Counted from the first letter of the stretch, positions 15,881 through 24,842 are shown. The stretch: 36,486 nt of DNA from an uncultured Paracoccaceae bacterium (GCA_937922155.1 CAKZVL010000154.1:1-36486); one strand, 5' to 3'. Made by a program: numbers and translations. The notes: generated by a model not told the origin, from the letters alone.

Positions 15881-16638
15881 CCCAGCTCCCTCCTCCCTCC
15901 GCCAAAAAGCTTGGCCTCGTGATCGACTTGGACACATGCGTGGGCTGTCATGCTTGCGTGATTTCCTGCAAAGGCTGGAACACCGAAAACTACGGTGCGC
16001 CCCTGTCGGATCAAAACGCCTATTCTGGCGCGGCGTCGGGGACCTTTCTCAACCGTGTGCATTCTTACGAAGTGCAGCCGGATGAAGGCACAGCCCAGCT
16101 GATCCATTTCCCCAAATCCTGTTTGCATTGCGAAGACGCACCTTGCGTGACGGTTTGCCCCACGGGTGCAAGTTACAAGCGCAGCGAAGATGGGATCGTG
16201 CTGGTTAACGAAAGCGATTGCATCGGATGCGGGCTATGCGCTTGGGCCTGTCCTTACGGCGCACGCGAATTGGATGCCGCCGAAGGGGTGATGAAGAAAT
16301 GCACCCTTTGCGTGGATCGGATTTACAACGAAAACCTGCCCGAGGAAGACAGAGAGCCCGCTTGCGTGCGCACCTGCCCTGCTGGCGCGCGTCATTTTGG
16401 AGATCTGGGTGATCCGGGCAGCGCAGTCAGCCAATTGGTCGAGGAACGCGGTGGCTTTGATTTGATGCCAGAACTCGGCACCAAGCCTGTGAACAAATAC
16501 CTGCCCCCGCGGCCAAAGGATGTGGAACCTGACATTAATGTCCTCGCGCCCTATCTGGAACCTGTGGCACAAGACGGTGCAGGCTTAATTCATTGGCTGG
16601 ACAAGGCGCTTTCTGCCCTACCGGGAGGATCCAAATAA
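15877..16638 (+). CDS. soeB: Sulfite dehydrogenase iron-sulfur subunit (SoeB-like)
   Basis: Ferredoxin-like electron-transfer subunit of 253 residues, DmsB/PsrB/SoeB type. Four Cys clusters are visible: CVGCHACVISC (21-31), CLHCEDAPCVTVC, CIGCGLCAWAC and CTLCVDRI...CVRTC, enough for four [4Fe-4S] centres passing electrons from SoeA to SoeC. No signal peptide, in line with a cytoplasmic-side complex. The ATG overlaps the stop of the small upstream ORF, and the TAA overlaps the soeC ATG by one base (TAATG). Confidence 0.92.
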   Translation: MTQLPPPSAKKLGLVIDLDTCVGCHACVISCKGWNTENYGAPLSDQNAYSGAASGTFLNRVHSYEVQPDEGTAQLIHFPKSCLHCEDAPCVTVCPTGASYKRSEDGIVLVNESDCIGCGLCAWACPYGARELDAAEGVMKKCTLCVDRIYNENLPEEDREPACVRTCPAGARHFGDLGDPGSAVSQLVEERGGFDLMPELGTKPVNKYLPPRPKDVEPDINVLAPYLEPVAQDGAGLIHWLDKALSALPGGSK

Positions 16639-17510
16639 TGCATCCCGCACCCTCAGTTATACTCTTCAACACCTTCTCCGGCCTTGGATTTGGGCTGCTG
16701 TTCTGGCTTGGCTTTGATGCAACGCCACCAACCGGATGGATCGCCTTTGCCTTCTTTGCGCTCGCCTACATCATGGCGGTCGGCGGATTGTTGGCGTCCT
16801 TGTTTCACCTCGGGCACCCAGAACGCTTTCTCAAGGCGTTCAGCCAGTGGAAAACCAGTTGGCTAAGCCGTGAAGGGATTTGCGCTGTGGCTGCATTGAC
16901 CTTGATGGCACTTTACGGCGCTGGGCTTGTGTTCTTTGACACCAATATCGCACCGCTCGGCTGGATCGGCGGGCTGTTGTCATTGGGTGTAATTTTTACA
17001 ACCTCGATGATCTATGCGCAGATGAACACGGTGCCGCGCTGGAAACACTGGTCCACGCCGGCGTTGTTCCTTTTGCTTGCGCTTGGCGGTGGGGCTTTGT
17101 TTGCCGCCAAGATCACCTTTGCCACAGTCCTTTTGATCCTGGCCGGTCTCGCGGCTCTTGTGCATTGGTTCGTCGGCGACAGGCGGATGGCGGCTAGTGG
17201 CACAACCCTTGCCACAGCGACGGGGCTGGGTCACATCGGCAGTGTCACAGCCTTTGAACCGCCGCACACGGGCACAAATTACCTGCTCAAGGAATTCGCT
17301 TTTGAGGTCGGGCGCAAGCATGCCCAAGCACTGCGCTTGATCTCTATGCTGCTTGGGTTTGTCGTTCCCGTGCTGGCGTTGTTGTATTTACCTGGTCACT
17401 TTGGCGCCGGCGTTGCAGTGCTCTGCCATATCGCGGGTGTTCTGGCCCTGCGCTGGTTGTTCTTTGCCCAAGCAGAACATGTGGTCGCGCTTTACTATGG
17501 AAAGCGATAA
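16638..17510 (+). CDS. soeC: Membrane anchor/quinone-reacting subunit (SoeC-like, NrfD/DmsC type)
   Basis: Integral membrane subunit of 290 residues with about eight hydrophobic segments, DmsC/NrfD-like. It anchors SoeAB and should pass electrons from sulfite to the quinone pool. The ATG at 16638 overlaps the soeB stop and follows GGGAGG with good spacing; the frame is open upstream to 16593 but that part lies inside soeB. FHLGHPERFLKAFSQWKTSWLSREG (residues ~56-80) is typical of DmsC-type anchors. It is the last gene of the rightward taurine/sulfite unit and converges with the galactoside ABC ATPase gene 56 nt away. Confidence 0.9.
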   Translation: MHPAPSVILFNTFSGLGFGLLFWLGFDATPPTGWIAFAFFALAYIMAVGGLLASLFHLGHPERFLKAFSQWKTSWLSREGICAVAALTLMALYGAGLVFFDTNIAPLGWIGGLLSLGVIFTTSMIYAQMNTVPRWKHWSTPALFLLLALGGGALFAAKITFATVLLILAGLAALVHWFVGDRRMAASGTTLATATGLGHIGSVTAFEPPHTGTNYLLKEFAFEVGRKHAQALRLISMLLGFVVPVLALLYLPGHFGAGVAVLCHIAGVLALRWLFFAQAEHVVALYYGKR

Positions 17511-17548
17511 TCTCTCTTCAGGGTTGAGCGGGCCAATCTCAGATCACG

Positions 17549-17572
17549 GTTGGGCTAGTGCCCACCCTACCC
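17549..17572. terminator. Hairpin between soeC and the convergent ATPase gene
   Basis: GGTTGGGC (17549-17556), TAGT, then GCCCACCC: an 8-bp stem with one mismatch, continuing into TACC. It overlaps the stop codon of the convergent ATPase gene (17567-17569) and follows soeC by about 40 nt. It belongs to the same GGGTGGG/CCCACCC family as the palindromes at 20875 and 33794. Likely serves as a two-way terminator. Confidence 0.55.
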
Positions 17573-18628
17573 TCTGATACGGGCTTCTGTTTTGGCATCA
17601 AAAAGGTACATCCGATGTGCCTCAAAACTTAACCCGACGCTGTCGCCTTCGCTGACGCGCTCATCACCGCGTTCTTCCACGACAAGCCGTTCACCGGTTT
17701 CAGCCACGAGATAGGCATAGGACACACCGCCCAAGCTTTCGATCATATCGACCCGCAGCGCATCGCCACTGCGAACGATCGTTAGATGTTCAGGTCGAAT
17801 ACCAACCGTCACGTCATAGCCCTTGTAAGCCTGCGCAATCGAAGCAGGGACATCGGTATTCAGCGCGGGAATCGACACCGCCCCATCGCCAACCTTACCC
17901 GATAGAAAATTCATTGCGGGCGATCCGATAAAGCCTGCCACAAATTTGTTGTCAGGATCACGGTAGAGATCCATCGGCGCACCGACTTGTTCAATTTCAC
18001 CAAGGCGCAACACCACAATCTTGTCGGCCAAGGTCATCGCCTCGACCTGATCATGGGTGACGTAGATCATCGTCGCGCCGATTTCTTTGTGCAGGCGCGC
18101 GATTTCAACACGCATCTCTACGCGCAGTTCAGCGTCCAGATTTGACAGAGGTTCATCGAATAAAAACACCTCTGGGCCGCGTACAATCGCGCGACCAATC
18201 GACACGCGCTGCCGCTGCCCGCCGGACAAGGCGGCAGGCTTGCGATCAAGGTAGTCGTCCAGTTTCAAAATGCGGCTCGCCTCGGCCACCTTTGCCGAAA
18301 TCTCAGCCTTCGGGTGCCCGTTCATTTTCAGGCCGAACCCCATGTTGTCCTGCACGGTCATATGCGGGTAAAGCGCATAGGTCTGAAAAACCATCGCCAC
18401 GCCCCGATCAGACGGGTCCAACTTCGTCACATCGCGCGCGCCAATATGGATCGCGCCTCCGGTGGTTTCTTCTAACCCCGCCACCATGCGCAACAGCGTT
18501 GATTTACCACAGCCAGAAGGGCCGACAAAAACACAGAATTCGCCGTCCTCAATTTCTAGATCAATACCATGGATCACCTGCGCTTGGCCGTAGCGTTTGA
18601 TGACTTGGTTCATAGTGACACCGGACAT
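17567..18628 (-). CDS. Carbohydrate ABC transporter ATP-binding protein (MsmX/UgpC/MalK type)
   Basis: ATPase of a CUT1 sugar importer, 353 residues. Walker A GPSGCGKSTLLRMVAG, signature LSGGQRQRVSIGRAIVR, Walker B VFLFDEPLSNLD and switch His in VTHDQVEAM are present. The C-terminal third (~residues 240-353) is the TOBE/MOP regulatory domain of MalK-like ATPases. The start ATG at 18628 has AAGGA before it and lies 2 nt after the iclR stop, so it is in a leftward operon with the regulator. It should energise the permeases encoded divergently at 20966-22757; ATPases of this type may also serve other sugar permeases. Confidence 0.92.
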   Translation of the reverse strand: MSGVTMNQVIKRYGQAQVIHGIDLEIEDGEFCVFVGPSGCGKSTLLRMVAGLEETTGGAIHIGARDVTKLDPSDRGVAMVFQTYALYPHMTVQDNMGFGLKMNGHPKAEISAKVAEASRILKLDDYLDRKPAALSGGQRQRVSIGRAIVRGPEVFLFDEPLSNLDAELRVEMRVEIARLHKEIGATMIYVTHDQVEAMTLADKIVVLRLGEIEQVGAPMDLYRDPDNKFVAGFIGSPAMNFLSGKVGDGAVSIPALNTDVPASIAQAYKGYDVTVGIRPEHLTIVRSGDALRVDMIESLGGVSYAYLVAETGERLVVEERGDERVSEGDSVGLSFEAHRMYLFDAKTEARIRG

Positions 18629-18630
18629 GG

Positions 18631-19434
18631 CTAAATCCTTGTTTCTTGTTGTTTGACTTGGTCGGGAAAGGACCAGCGCTGCGCCTCTGCCGCGATGGTC
18701 TGTGCAGACTTTTGAATATCGCCGACGTGTTGTTCGAGCCCTGCCAAATTGGTTCGCTGGGTCGTGCTAGTCACTGACAGCGCCCCAAGGACCCGCAAGG
18801 TTTGGGATAAGATGGGCACGGAAACACAGATGATCGTAGGTTCATGTTCTTCACGATCAAATCCATAGCCATTGGCACGGATCTGGGTCAGTTCGGCGGT
18901 GAGCACTTCTGCACTGGTCAAGGTATGATCGGTAAAGCGATGAAAGGATTGCTGCTCAATCAGGCTTTGCGCCTCGTCCTCTGGCAAAAACGCCAACATC
19001 GCCTTTCCAACGCCGGTGCAATACGCGGGACCAACCTTGCCAGCATCGCTATACATTTCCACCGGTTGTTCGGCGTTGCACTTATCAAGGTAAAGTACTT
19101 GCGCGCTGTCAAGCTTTGCTAGGTGAATGGTCTCTCCGGTCAGCGCGCTTAACGCTTCAAGATGAGGGCGCGCGACCTGTGCGAGCGAGGATTGACGCCA
19201 AGCCGAATGTGCCAAACGCACCAGCCGAGTGCCAGGTGTATACGTATTGGTTTCTGGATCATGATCCAACATCCCTTGCGAGCTGAGCGTTTGGATCAGG
19301 CGATATAACGTGGGCTTAGGGAAATCCGACGCGGCCAAGACTTCGCCAAACCGGACAGGGCGACCAAGCGCCGCCACCTCCTCCAGCACTTGAAGGGCTT
19401 TTCCGACTGTTCCGTCACCGGACGCACGCGTCAT
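18631..19434 (-). CDS. IclR-family regulator of the galactoside locus
   Basis: Transcription factor of 267 residues: N-terminal winged helix (~10-75; GRPVRFGEVLAASDFPKPTLYRLIQTL) and C-terminal IclR effector domain (~85-255) with the motifs GPAYCTGVGKAMLAFLP and ANGYGFDREEHEPTIICVSVPI. The ATG follows GGGAGGAAG on the minus strand. Divergent from the binding-protein gene, it most likely controls both directions through the palindrome at 19536-19552. The effector is unknown; galactose or a pathway acid such as 2-keto-3-deoxygalactonate is plausible from KdgR-type relatives. Confidence 0.9.
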   Translation of the reverse strand: MTRASGDGTVGKALQVLEEVAALGRPVRFGEVLAASDFPKPTLYRLIQTLSSQGMLDHDPETNTYTPGTRLVRLAHSAWRQSSLAQVARPHLEALSALTGETIHLAKLDSAQVLYLDKCNAEQPVEMYSDAGKVGPAYCTGVGKAMLAFLPEDEAQSLIEQQSFHRFTDHTLTSAEVLTAELTQIRANGYGFDREEHEPTIICVSVPILSQTLRVLGALSVTSTTQRTNLAGLEQHVGDIQKSAQTIAAEAQRWSFPDQVKQQETRI

Positions 19435-19487
19435 TGTCTTCCTCCCGATCGCCTGGGGATGTCATCATCAAAACCGCAGGCGAAGTG

Positions 19488-19519
19488 TTGACAAGCCTAA
19501 GCTCTTCGCGGTTTAGTAT
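19488..19519 (+). promoter_or_regulatory. Candidate promoter of the galactoside operon
   Basis: A consensus -35 hexamer TTGACA at 19488-19493 is followed by an AT-rich -10 candidate within 19512-19519 (TTTAGT or TAGTAT; spacing 18 or 20 bp, the latter long). The IclR-type palindrome lies just downstream, where binding would block initiation or early elongation. Position and the TTGACA are seen; activity is inferred. Confidence 0.4.
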
Positions 19520-19535
19520 CAATATCCAAAACTAA

Positions 19536-19552
19536 GTTTCATTAAATGAAAC
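19536..19552. promoter_or_regulatory. Perfect palindrome, likely IclR-family operator
   Basis: GTTTCATTAAATGAAAC is a perfect palindrome: 8-bp arms around a single central base. It lies in the 166-bp gap between the divergent iclR and binding-protein genes, about 50 bp before the latter's ATG. GTTTCAT/ATGAAAC half-sites resemble those of KdgR, an IclR-family repressor of sugar-acid genes. Best candidate for the binding site of the adjacent IclR protein. Confidence 0.7.
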
Positions 19553-19600
19553 CTTGGAATTGGATCACGAATTATCGTGGGAGCATTTAGGGAGGACACT

Positions 19601-20860
19601 ATGCATTCCATTCTTAAGACGTCGCTTGCGGCGTTGATCGCTGCTGGCGTGGCGACGACTGCATCGGCTGACGGACACGGTCTGTCAGGTGAGCTGCGCA
19701 TCATGTCAGATATGTCAAACCCAGCGCCGCGTGCGGTGATGGAAAAAATGGCTGCGGATTTTGACGCGCTTCACCCAAATCTGTCAGTTGATCTGACAAT
19801 CGTTGATCGCGAAGCCTGGAAAACCCAAATTCGCAACGCATTGGGTGCAAACCCGCCAGACGTCGTAAACTGGTACGCTGCCACACGTATGCTGCCATAC
19901 GTCGAAGCTGGCCTGTTCATGGACGTCTCCGATCTTTGGAACGAACCAGAAATGGCTGACCTTGCCTCCACCAAAGGTGCGATGACTTTGGACGGCAAGC
20001 AGTGGGGCGTGCCTTACACATACTACCAGTGGGGCGTTTACTACCGCAAAGACATCTACGAAGAGCTGGGCCTGAGCGAGCCAACAACATGGGAAGAGGA
20101 AAAGGCAAACTGCCAGGCAATCCTCGATTCTGGGCGCAAATGCTATACCATCGGGTCCAAGTTCCTTTGGACTGCTGGCGGTTGGTTTGACTACATCAAC
20201 AGCCGCACAAACGGCTATGACTTCCACATCGAACTGGCGACAGGTCAGGTGCCTTGGACAGATGACCGCGTAAAGGCGACGTTTGCGAACTGGCGCGAGC
20301 TGATCGACATGGGTGCCTTTATCGACGATCACCAGTCTTACAGCTGGCAGGAAGCGATGCCGTTCATGATCGACGGTGAAGCAGCGGCCTATCTGATGGG
20401 TAACTTCTCTGTCGCGGCGTTCCGTGACGGTGGCCTGACAGATGATCAGTTGGACTTTTACCAGTTCCCAGCGATCAACCCTGATGTTGAACCAGCAGAA
20501 GATGCGCCAACAGATACGTTCCACATCGCCTCTGGCGCACAGAACGTTGACGCGGCGAAAGCGTTCCTGCTCTACGTGACTTCACCCGAAGTTCAGACAT
20601 GGATCAACGGCGGCGACGCACTTGGTCAGTTGCCAGTGAACGCAAAGGCTGAAGTGTCTGATGACAAGTTCATTCAGGAAGGCTTCAACATGCTGTCCAA
20701 CAACGCAGGCGGCGGCATCATGCAGTTCTTTGACCGTGACTTCTCAGCTGAGATGGCATCTGTCGGCATGGAAGGCCTGCAAGAGTTCATGGTGTTCCCA
20801 GACAATCTGGATGACATCCTGGCACGCCTGGAAGAAACACGTCAGCGCATCTACAACTAA
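19601..20860 (+). CDS. Sugar ABC transporter substrate-binding protein
   Basis: Periplasmic family 1 (MalE-like) binding protein, 419 residues. Signal peptide MHSILKTSLAALIAAGVATTASA, with the mature protein from DGHGLSGELRIM. The ATG at 19601 has GGAGGA 5 nt upstream; the frame is open a little further but the signal peptide fits this start. It is first gene of the rightward operon and is followed by a strong palindrome, then two permeases and galactoside-hydrolysing enzymes, so the ligand is presumably an oligogalactoside or galactosyl-glycerol. The ligand cannot be read from the sequence. Confidence 0.92.
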   Translation: MHSILKTSLAALIAAGVATTASADGHGLSGELRIMSDMSNPAPRAVMEKMAADFDALHPNLSVDLTIVDREAWKTQIRNALGANPPDVVNWYAATRMLPYVEAGLFMDVSDLWNEPEMADLASTKGAMTLDGKQWGVPYTYYQWGVYYRKDIYEELGLSEPTTWEEEKANCQAILDSGRKCYTIGSKFLWTAGGWFDYINSRTNGYDFHIELATGQVPWTDDRVKATFANWRELIDMGAFIDDHQSYSWQEAMPFMIDGEAAAYLMGNFSVAAFRDGGLTDDQLDFYQFPAINPDVEPAEDAPTDTFHIASGAQNVDAAKAFLLYVTSPEVQTWINGGDALGQLPVNAKAEVSDDKFIQEGFNMLSNNAGGGIMQFFDRDFSAEMASVGMEGLQEFMVFPDNLDDILARLEETRQRIYN

Positions 20861-20874
20861 GCGCGACGCGAAAA

Positions 20875-20900
20875 GTAGGGTGGGTTTAAACCCACCCTAC
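20875..20900. terminator. Perfect 26-bp palindrome after the binding-protein gene
   Basis: GTAGGGTGGGTTT directly followed by its exact reverse complement (13 + 13 bp), 14 nt after the stop codon. No T run follows. Probably a transcript-stabilising or partly terminating hairpin that raises the binding protein over the membrane components. Related GGGTGGG/CCCACCC elements occur at 17549 and 33794. Confidence 0.65.
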
Positions 20901-20965
20901 ACCCCAACCCATTCGCAAGCGCCCGGCGGCACTTTCGTATGTGTTGACCCAAGGAAGAAACGCCA

Positions 20966-21907
20966 ATGGCAGCAGCATCCACAACCAATGTTCCCGCCCA
21001 ACGCAGCTGGTATAAGCGCAACGAAATTGCGATTACGCCGTGGCTGTTTTTGCTCCCCGCCATGCTGTTCTTTGCGGTTTATGTGATCATTCCGATTGGG
21101 CAATCTTTCTGGATCAGCTTCCATGAATGGGACGGTTTAGGTGAAAAAACCTATATCGGTGCGGCCAATTACGAACGGCTTTTGGGAATTGGTGATCAAA
21201 ACATGGATCGCAAATTCCAAACCTCTTTCTGGAACAACCTGCGCTGGCTGGTTCTCTACCTTTTGGCGATCCCGCTGGGCTTGTTCATCGCGCTGTTCCT
21301 GAACCAGAATGTTACGGGAATCCGGCTTTATAAGTCGCTGTTCTTCTTTCCTTTCGTCATCAGCCAAGTTGTTGTCGGCCTTGTATTCAGCTGGTTCTAT
21401 CTGCCGCGCGAAGGATTGCTGAACGCAATTCTGATGGGCATCGGGTTGGAACCTGTGAATATCCTTGGCGATCCTGATACGGCAACCTACGGCATCATTG
21501 CCGCCGGGCTTTGGCCGCAGACGGCTTATTGTATGATTTTGTATCTAACAGGCCTAAACGCCGTTGACCCCGAACAGGTCGAAGCAGCGCGCCTTGATGG
21601 GGCCAAGGGGCCACGGATGCTGTGGTATGTTATTCTGCCGCAATTGAAACCAGCGACCTTCATCGCCTTTGTGGTGACAATCATCGGCGCGCTGCGATCC
21701 TTTGACCTGATCAGCGTTATGACCAACGGTGGTCCGTTTGGGTCCACTCGCGTCCTTAGCTTTTATATGTTCGAAGAAAGCCTGTCTGAGTTCGGCTTCC
21801 GCATGGGATTTGGTGCAGCGATTGCCGTTGTCCTCTTCTTCATCATGCTCTTCTTCATCGTGTACTTCCTGTATTCGATGTGGCGCGACGAACAAGGGGC
21901 GCACTGA
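20966..21907 (+). CDS. Sugar ABC transporter permease (MalF-like)
   Basis: CUT1 permease of 313 residues with six main membrane segments. The ATPase-contact loop is seen at EAARLDGAKGPRMLWYVILPQLKPA (residues ~203-227), the EAA motif. The ATG follows AAGGAAGAAA. It is 2 nt before the second permease, and the pair forms the membrane channel for the binding protein at 19601 and the ATPase at 17567. Confidence 0.92.
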   Translation: MAAASTTNVPAQRSWYKRNEIAITPWLFLLPAMLFFAVYVIIPIGQSFWISFHEWDGLGEKTYIGAANYERLLGIGDQNMDRKFQTSFWNNLRWLVLYLLAIPLGLFIALFLNQNVTGIRLYKSLFFFPFVISQVVVGLVFSWFYLPREGLLNAILMGIGLEPVNILGDPDTATYGIIAAGLWPQTAYCMILYLTGLNAVDPEQVEAARLDGAKGPRMLWYVILPQLKPATFIAFVVTIIGALRSFDLISVMTNGGPFGSTRVLSFYMFEESLSEFGFRMGFGAAIAVVLFFIMLFFIVYFLYSMWRDEQGAH

Positions 21908-21908
21908 T

Positions 21909-22757
21909 ATGTTTCCAACCCCACTCGAAAAACGCTCACGCACAGCGCAGATCAGCTATCAAGCGTTCTTGCCGATTGCGCTGATCATCTGGCTTTTACC
22001 GCTTTTGGCGGTCGCCAATTTTTCGATCAAGCCAGAGGCGGATTTCGTCAATGGCAACTATTGGGGCATGCCGTCATCCTTCGAAGCGTTCAACAACTAC
22101 GGCCGCGTGTTTTTTGAATCCAACATGCCGCGCTATCTTTTGAATTCACTTTTGATCACTGTTCCAACGATGATCGGGGCGGTAGCGCTATCTGCCATGG
22201 CTGGCTTTGCGCTGGGCGTTTATCGGTTCCGCGGGAACCTGTTGATCTTTTTCATCTTCATCGCCGGAAACTTTGTTCCGTTTCAAATCCTCATGGTGCC
22301 GGTGCGTGATTTGACCATCAACTTGGGCATGTATGACACCATTCTGGGGCTCGTGTTATTCCATGTCGCATTCCAGACCGGGTTCTGCACCTTGTTCATG
22401 CGCAATTTTATCCGCGCACTGCCGTTTCCTTTGATTGAAGCAGCCCGTGTTGAGGGCGTCGCGGAATGGCGCATTTTTTGGTACGTAGTTTTGCCACTGA
22501 TGAAACCCGCACTTGCTGCTTTGGCCGTTCTGATTTTCACCTTCATCTGGAACGATTATTTCTGGGCTGTCGTTTTGACCCAAGGTCCGAACGCACAGCC
22601 TGTCACGGCAGGAATCACAGAATTTAACAGCCAGTTCCGCGCCGCCTATCACCTGATGAGCGCGGGCAGCATCGTGGCAGCGCTTCCGCCTGTCATCATG
22701 TTCTTCTTGATGCAAAAACACTTTATCGCCGGTCTAACTCTTGGGGCTGTGAAATAA
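21909..22757 (+). CDS. Sugar ABC transporter permease (MalG-like)
   Basis: CUT1 permease of 282 residues. The EAA loop reads EAARVEGVAEWRIFWYVVLPLMKPA (about residues 178-202), the usual second-permease form. The ATG at 21909 begins MFPTPLEKRSRTAQISY; the frame is open upstream to 21729, but that part lies inside the first permease gene. It ends 3 nt before the alpha-galactosidase gene, linking transport and hydrolysis in one transcript. Confidence 0.92.
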   Translation: MFPTPLEKRSRTAQISYQAFLPIALIIWLLPLLAVANFSIKPEADFVNGNYWGMPSSFEAFNNYGRVFFESNMPRYLLNSLLITVPTMIGAVALSAMAGFALGVYRFRGNLLIFFIFIAGNFVPFQILMVPVRDLTINLGMYDTILGLVLFHVAFQTGFCTLFMRNFIRALPFPLIEAARVEGVAEWRIFWYVVLPLMKPALAALAVLIFTFIWNDYFWAVVLTQGPNAQPVTAGITEFNSQFRAAYHLMSAGSIVAALPPVIMFFLMQKHFIAGLTLGAVK

Positions 22758-22760
22758 CCG

Positions 22761-24842
22761 ATGATCCGAACCTACCGACTGGATGATGGTCGTCAGACGC
22801 TTGTCTTGGCCGCTACAAATGACAGGCTGCCACAAGTCGTCTACTGGGGTGCCGCGCTGCCCATGGATGAGGATATGGAAGCGCTCCACGCCGCCCATGC
22901 CATTGACGTTACTGGCGGGATGCTGGACGAGAACCCAGATCTGTCGATCTGCCCCGAAGCAACCCGCAGCTTTCCCGGTCAACCCGGCCTAATCGTGCGC
23001 GACAATGATGGTACGCCATTGCTGCCAAAGTTCTGTTTCAAAGAGGCAACGCAGAACGGCACGCTGGAATTGGTGTATGAGGACGAGGTCAACAAACTCA
23101 CCCTCACCACCACGTTCAGCGTTGATACCGACACCCACATGATCACCTGCCAAACGACACTGGATGCCAGCCGTCCTGTTCACTTGCATTGGCTTGCGGC
23201 CCCTGTCTTGCCCGGACCACAGCAAAGCGAAGACATGATCGACGTCTCGGGCCGCTGGTGCGGAGAGTTCGCGCTGAACCGCACCGCGTGGTCGCCCGGT
23301 ATGCGCTACCGCGAAAACCGCACAGGGCGCACAGGGCACGAACATTTTCCGGGGCTTTATGTGCCCTGCACAGGGGCCACCAACACCAACGGGGAATGCT
23401 ATGCGTTTCACTACGGTTGGTCCGGTGGGCACCGTATGATCGCCGAAGAATTACAAGACGGACGCCGCCATATCCAGTGGGGCCATGCCGCACGGATGGA
23501 AACGCAAGCTGCGACGCAGTTCAAAACAGCGCCGCTTTATATCACCTATTCAAACACTGGGCTGAATGGATGCGCTGTTAGCTTTCAACGGCACCTGCGC
23601 GACCGCATTGTGACCTGGCCCAAACCCGACGCGCCGCGCCCTGTGCATTATAACTGCTGGGAAGCCGTGTATTTCGACCACAAGCTGCCTGTGCTGAAAG
23701 ACATCGCAAAACGCGCCGCTGATTTGGGCGCGGAACGCTTTGTTCTTGATGACGGCTGGTTTGGACAACGCGATGACGACACCCGCAGCCTGTCAGACTG
23801 GACCGTGGACGCGCGCAAATATCCCGACGGCTTGGGCCCCTTGGTTGATCATGTCCATAGCCTTGGCATGACCTTCGGCCTTTGGTTCGAACCAGAAATG
23901 ATCAACGAAGACAGCGACATTCACCGCGCCAACCCTGACTGGGTCTTGGGCAGCGAGGATCAAACGCTTGGCCGTCAGCAAAAGGCGCTGAATATGGCGC
24001 TGCCAGCGGTGCGGGATTACCTATATGAACGGATGTCAGCGATCTTGCGCGATCACGACATCGACTACATCAAATGGGATCATAACCGTGTGCTGCCCAT
24101 GCCGGATGCGGCACAAACACGCGGCTCTTATGCCCTGATTGACAGGCTACGCCGCGATTTTCCGATGGTTGAGATTGAAAGCTGCGCGTCGGGTGGCGGG
24201 CGCATTGATTTTGGCATCATGCAACGCACGCAGCGGATTTGGCTGTCTGACAGCAACGACGCGCTGGAACGGTTGCGCATTCAACATGACGCGGCGCTGT
24301 TCCTGCCTTTGTCCGTGACGGGCAGCCATGTTGGACCACGGGTTTGTCATACCTCTGGGCGCACCTTGGATATCTCTTTTCGCGCATGGGTCGCCGCTCA
24401 ACGGCACATGGGGTTTGAAATGGACCCGCGCGAGTTGGATGATTACGAAACCCGCGTCCTGACCGAAGTCACACGCTGGTGGAAGCACAACCGCAGTTGG
24501 ATGCAAACCGCAGACATCTTGCGGCTGGACAGCGCCGACCCGGCGGTAATCGCAGAACAGCAAATGGCGACAGATGCCTCCCGCTTTGTCGTCTTCGCAG
24601 GCAAAGCTGCGACCAGCACGCAAATCGCGCCCCGCCCTTTGCGCCTAACCGCGCTGGACGGCGAGGCAATGTATACAATCCGACTGGCCAATCGCGATAC
24701 CGCACCCAGATTGTCGCGCGGAACAACCGCCCTCAAATCCCAAGAGCTGCGCCTGTCCGGCAGCTATTTGATGCGACACGGTGTTACACTGCCTTGGTCA
24801 TTTCCAGAACGAATTTGGGTTATCGAAGGAGAACGCGCATGA
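22761..24842 (+). CDS. Alpha-galactosidase, GH36
   Basis: Hydrolyses terminal alpha-linked galactose; 693 residues, normal for GH36. An N-terminal beta-sandwich (~1-290) precedes the (beta/alpha)8 barrel (~295-600) and a C-terminal beta domain. Catalytic residues are visible: the nucleophile Asp440 in YIKWDHNR and the acid/base Asp500 in WLSDSNDALERL, 60 residues apart as in the Thermotoga enzyme. FVLDDGWFGQRDDD and CASGGGRID are further family marks. No signal peptide, so it acts in the cytoplasm on imported substrate. The stop overlaps the next ATG (ATGA). Confidence 0.95.
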   Translation: MIRTYRLDDGRQTLVLAATNDRLPQVVYWGAALPMDEDMEALHAAHAIDVTGGMLDENPDLSICPEATRSFPGQPGLIVRDNDGTPLLPKFCFKEATQNGTLELVYEDEVNKLTLTTTFSVDTDTHMITCQTTLDASRPVHLHWLAAPVLPGPQQSEDMIDVSGRWCGEFALNRTAWSPGMRYRENRTGRTGHEHFPGLYVPCTGATNTNGECYAFHYGWSGGHRMIAEELQDGRRHIQWGHAARMETQAATQFKTAPLYITYSNTGLNGCAVSFQRHLRDRIVTWPKPDAPRPVHYNCWEAVYFDHKLPVLKDIAKRAADLGAERFVLDDGWFGQRDDDTRSLSDWTVDARKYPDGLGPLVDHVHSLGMTFGLWFEPEMINEDSDIHRANPDWVLGSEDQTLGRQQKALNMALPAVRDYLYERMSAILRDHDIDYIKWDHNRVLPMPDAAQTRGSYALIDRLRRDFPMVEIESCASGGGRIDFGIMQRTQRIWLSDSNDALERLRIQHDAALFLPLSVTGSHVGPRVCHTSGRTLDISFRAWVAAQRHMGFEMDPRELDDYETRVLTEVTRWWKHNRSWMQTADILRLDSADPAVIAEQQMATDASRFVVFAGKAATSTQIAPRPLRLTALDGEAMYTIRLANRDTAPRLSRGTTALKSQELRLSGSYLMRHGVTLPWSFPERIWVIEGERA

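Noticed and set aside
24479-24838. Long N-terminal extension of the SDR gene
   Set aside because: Lies wholly in another frame of the GH36 gene; the ATG at 24839 with AAGGAGA gives a normal SDR.
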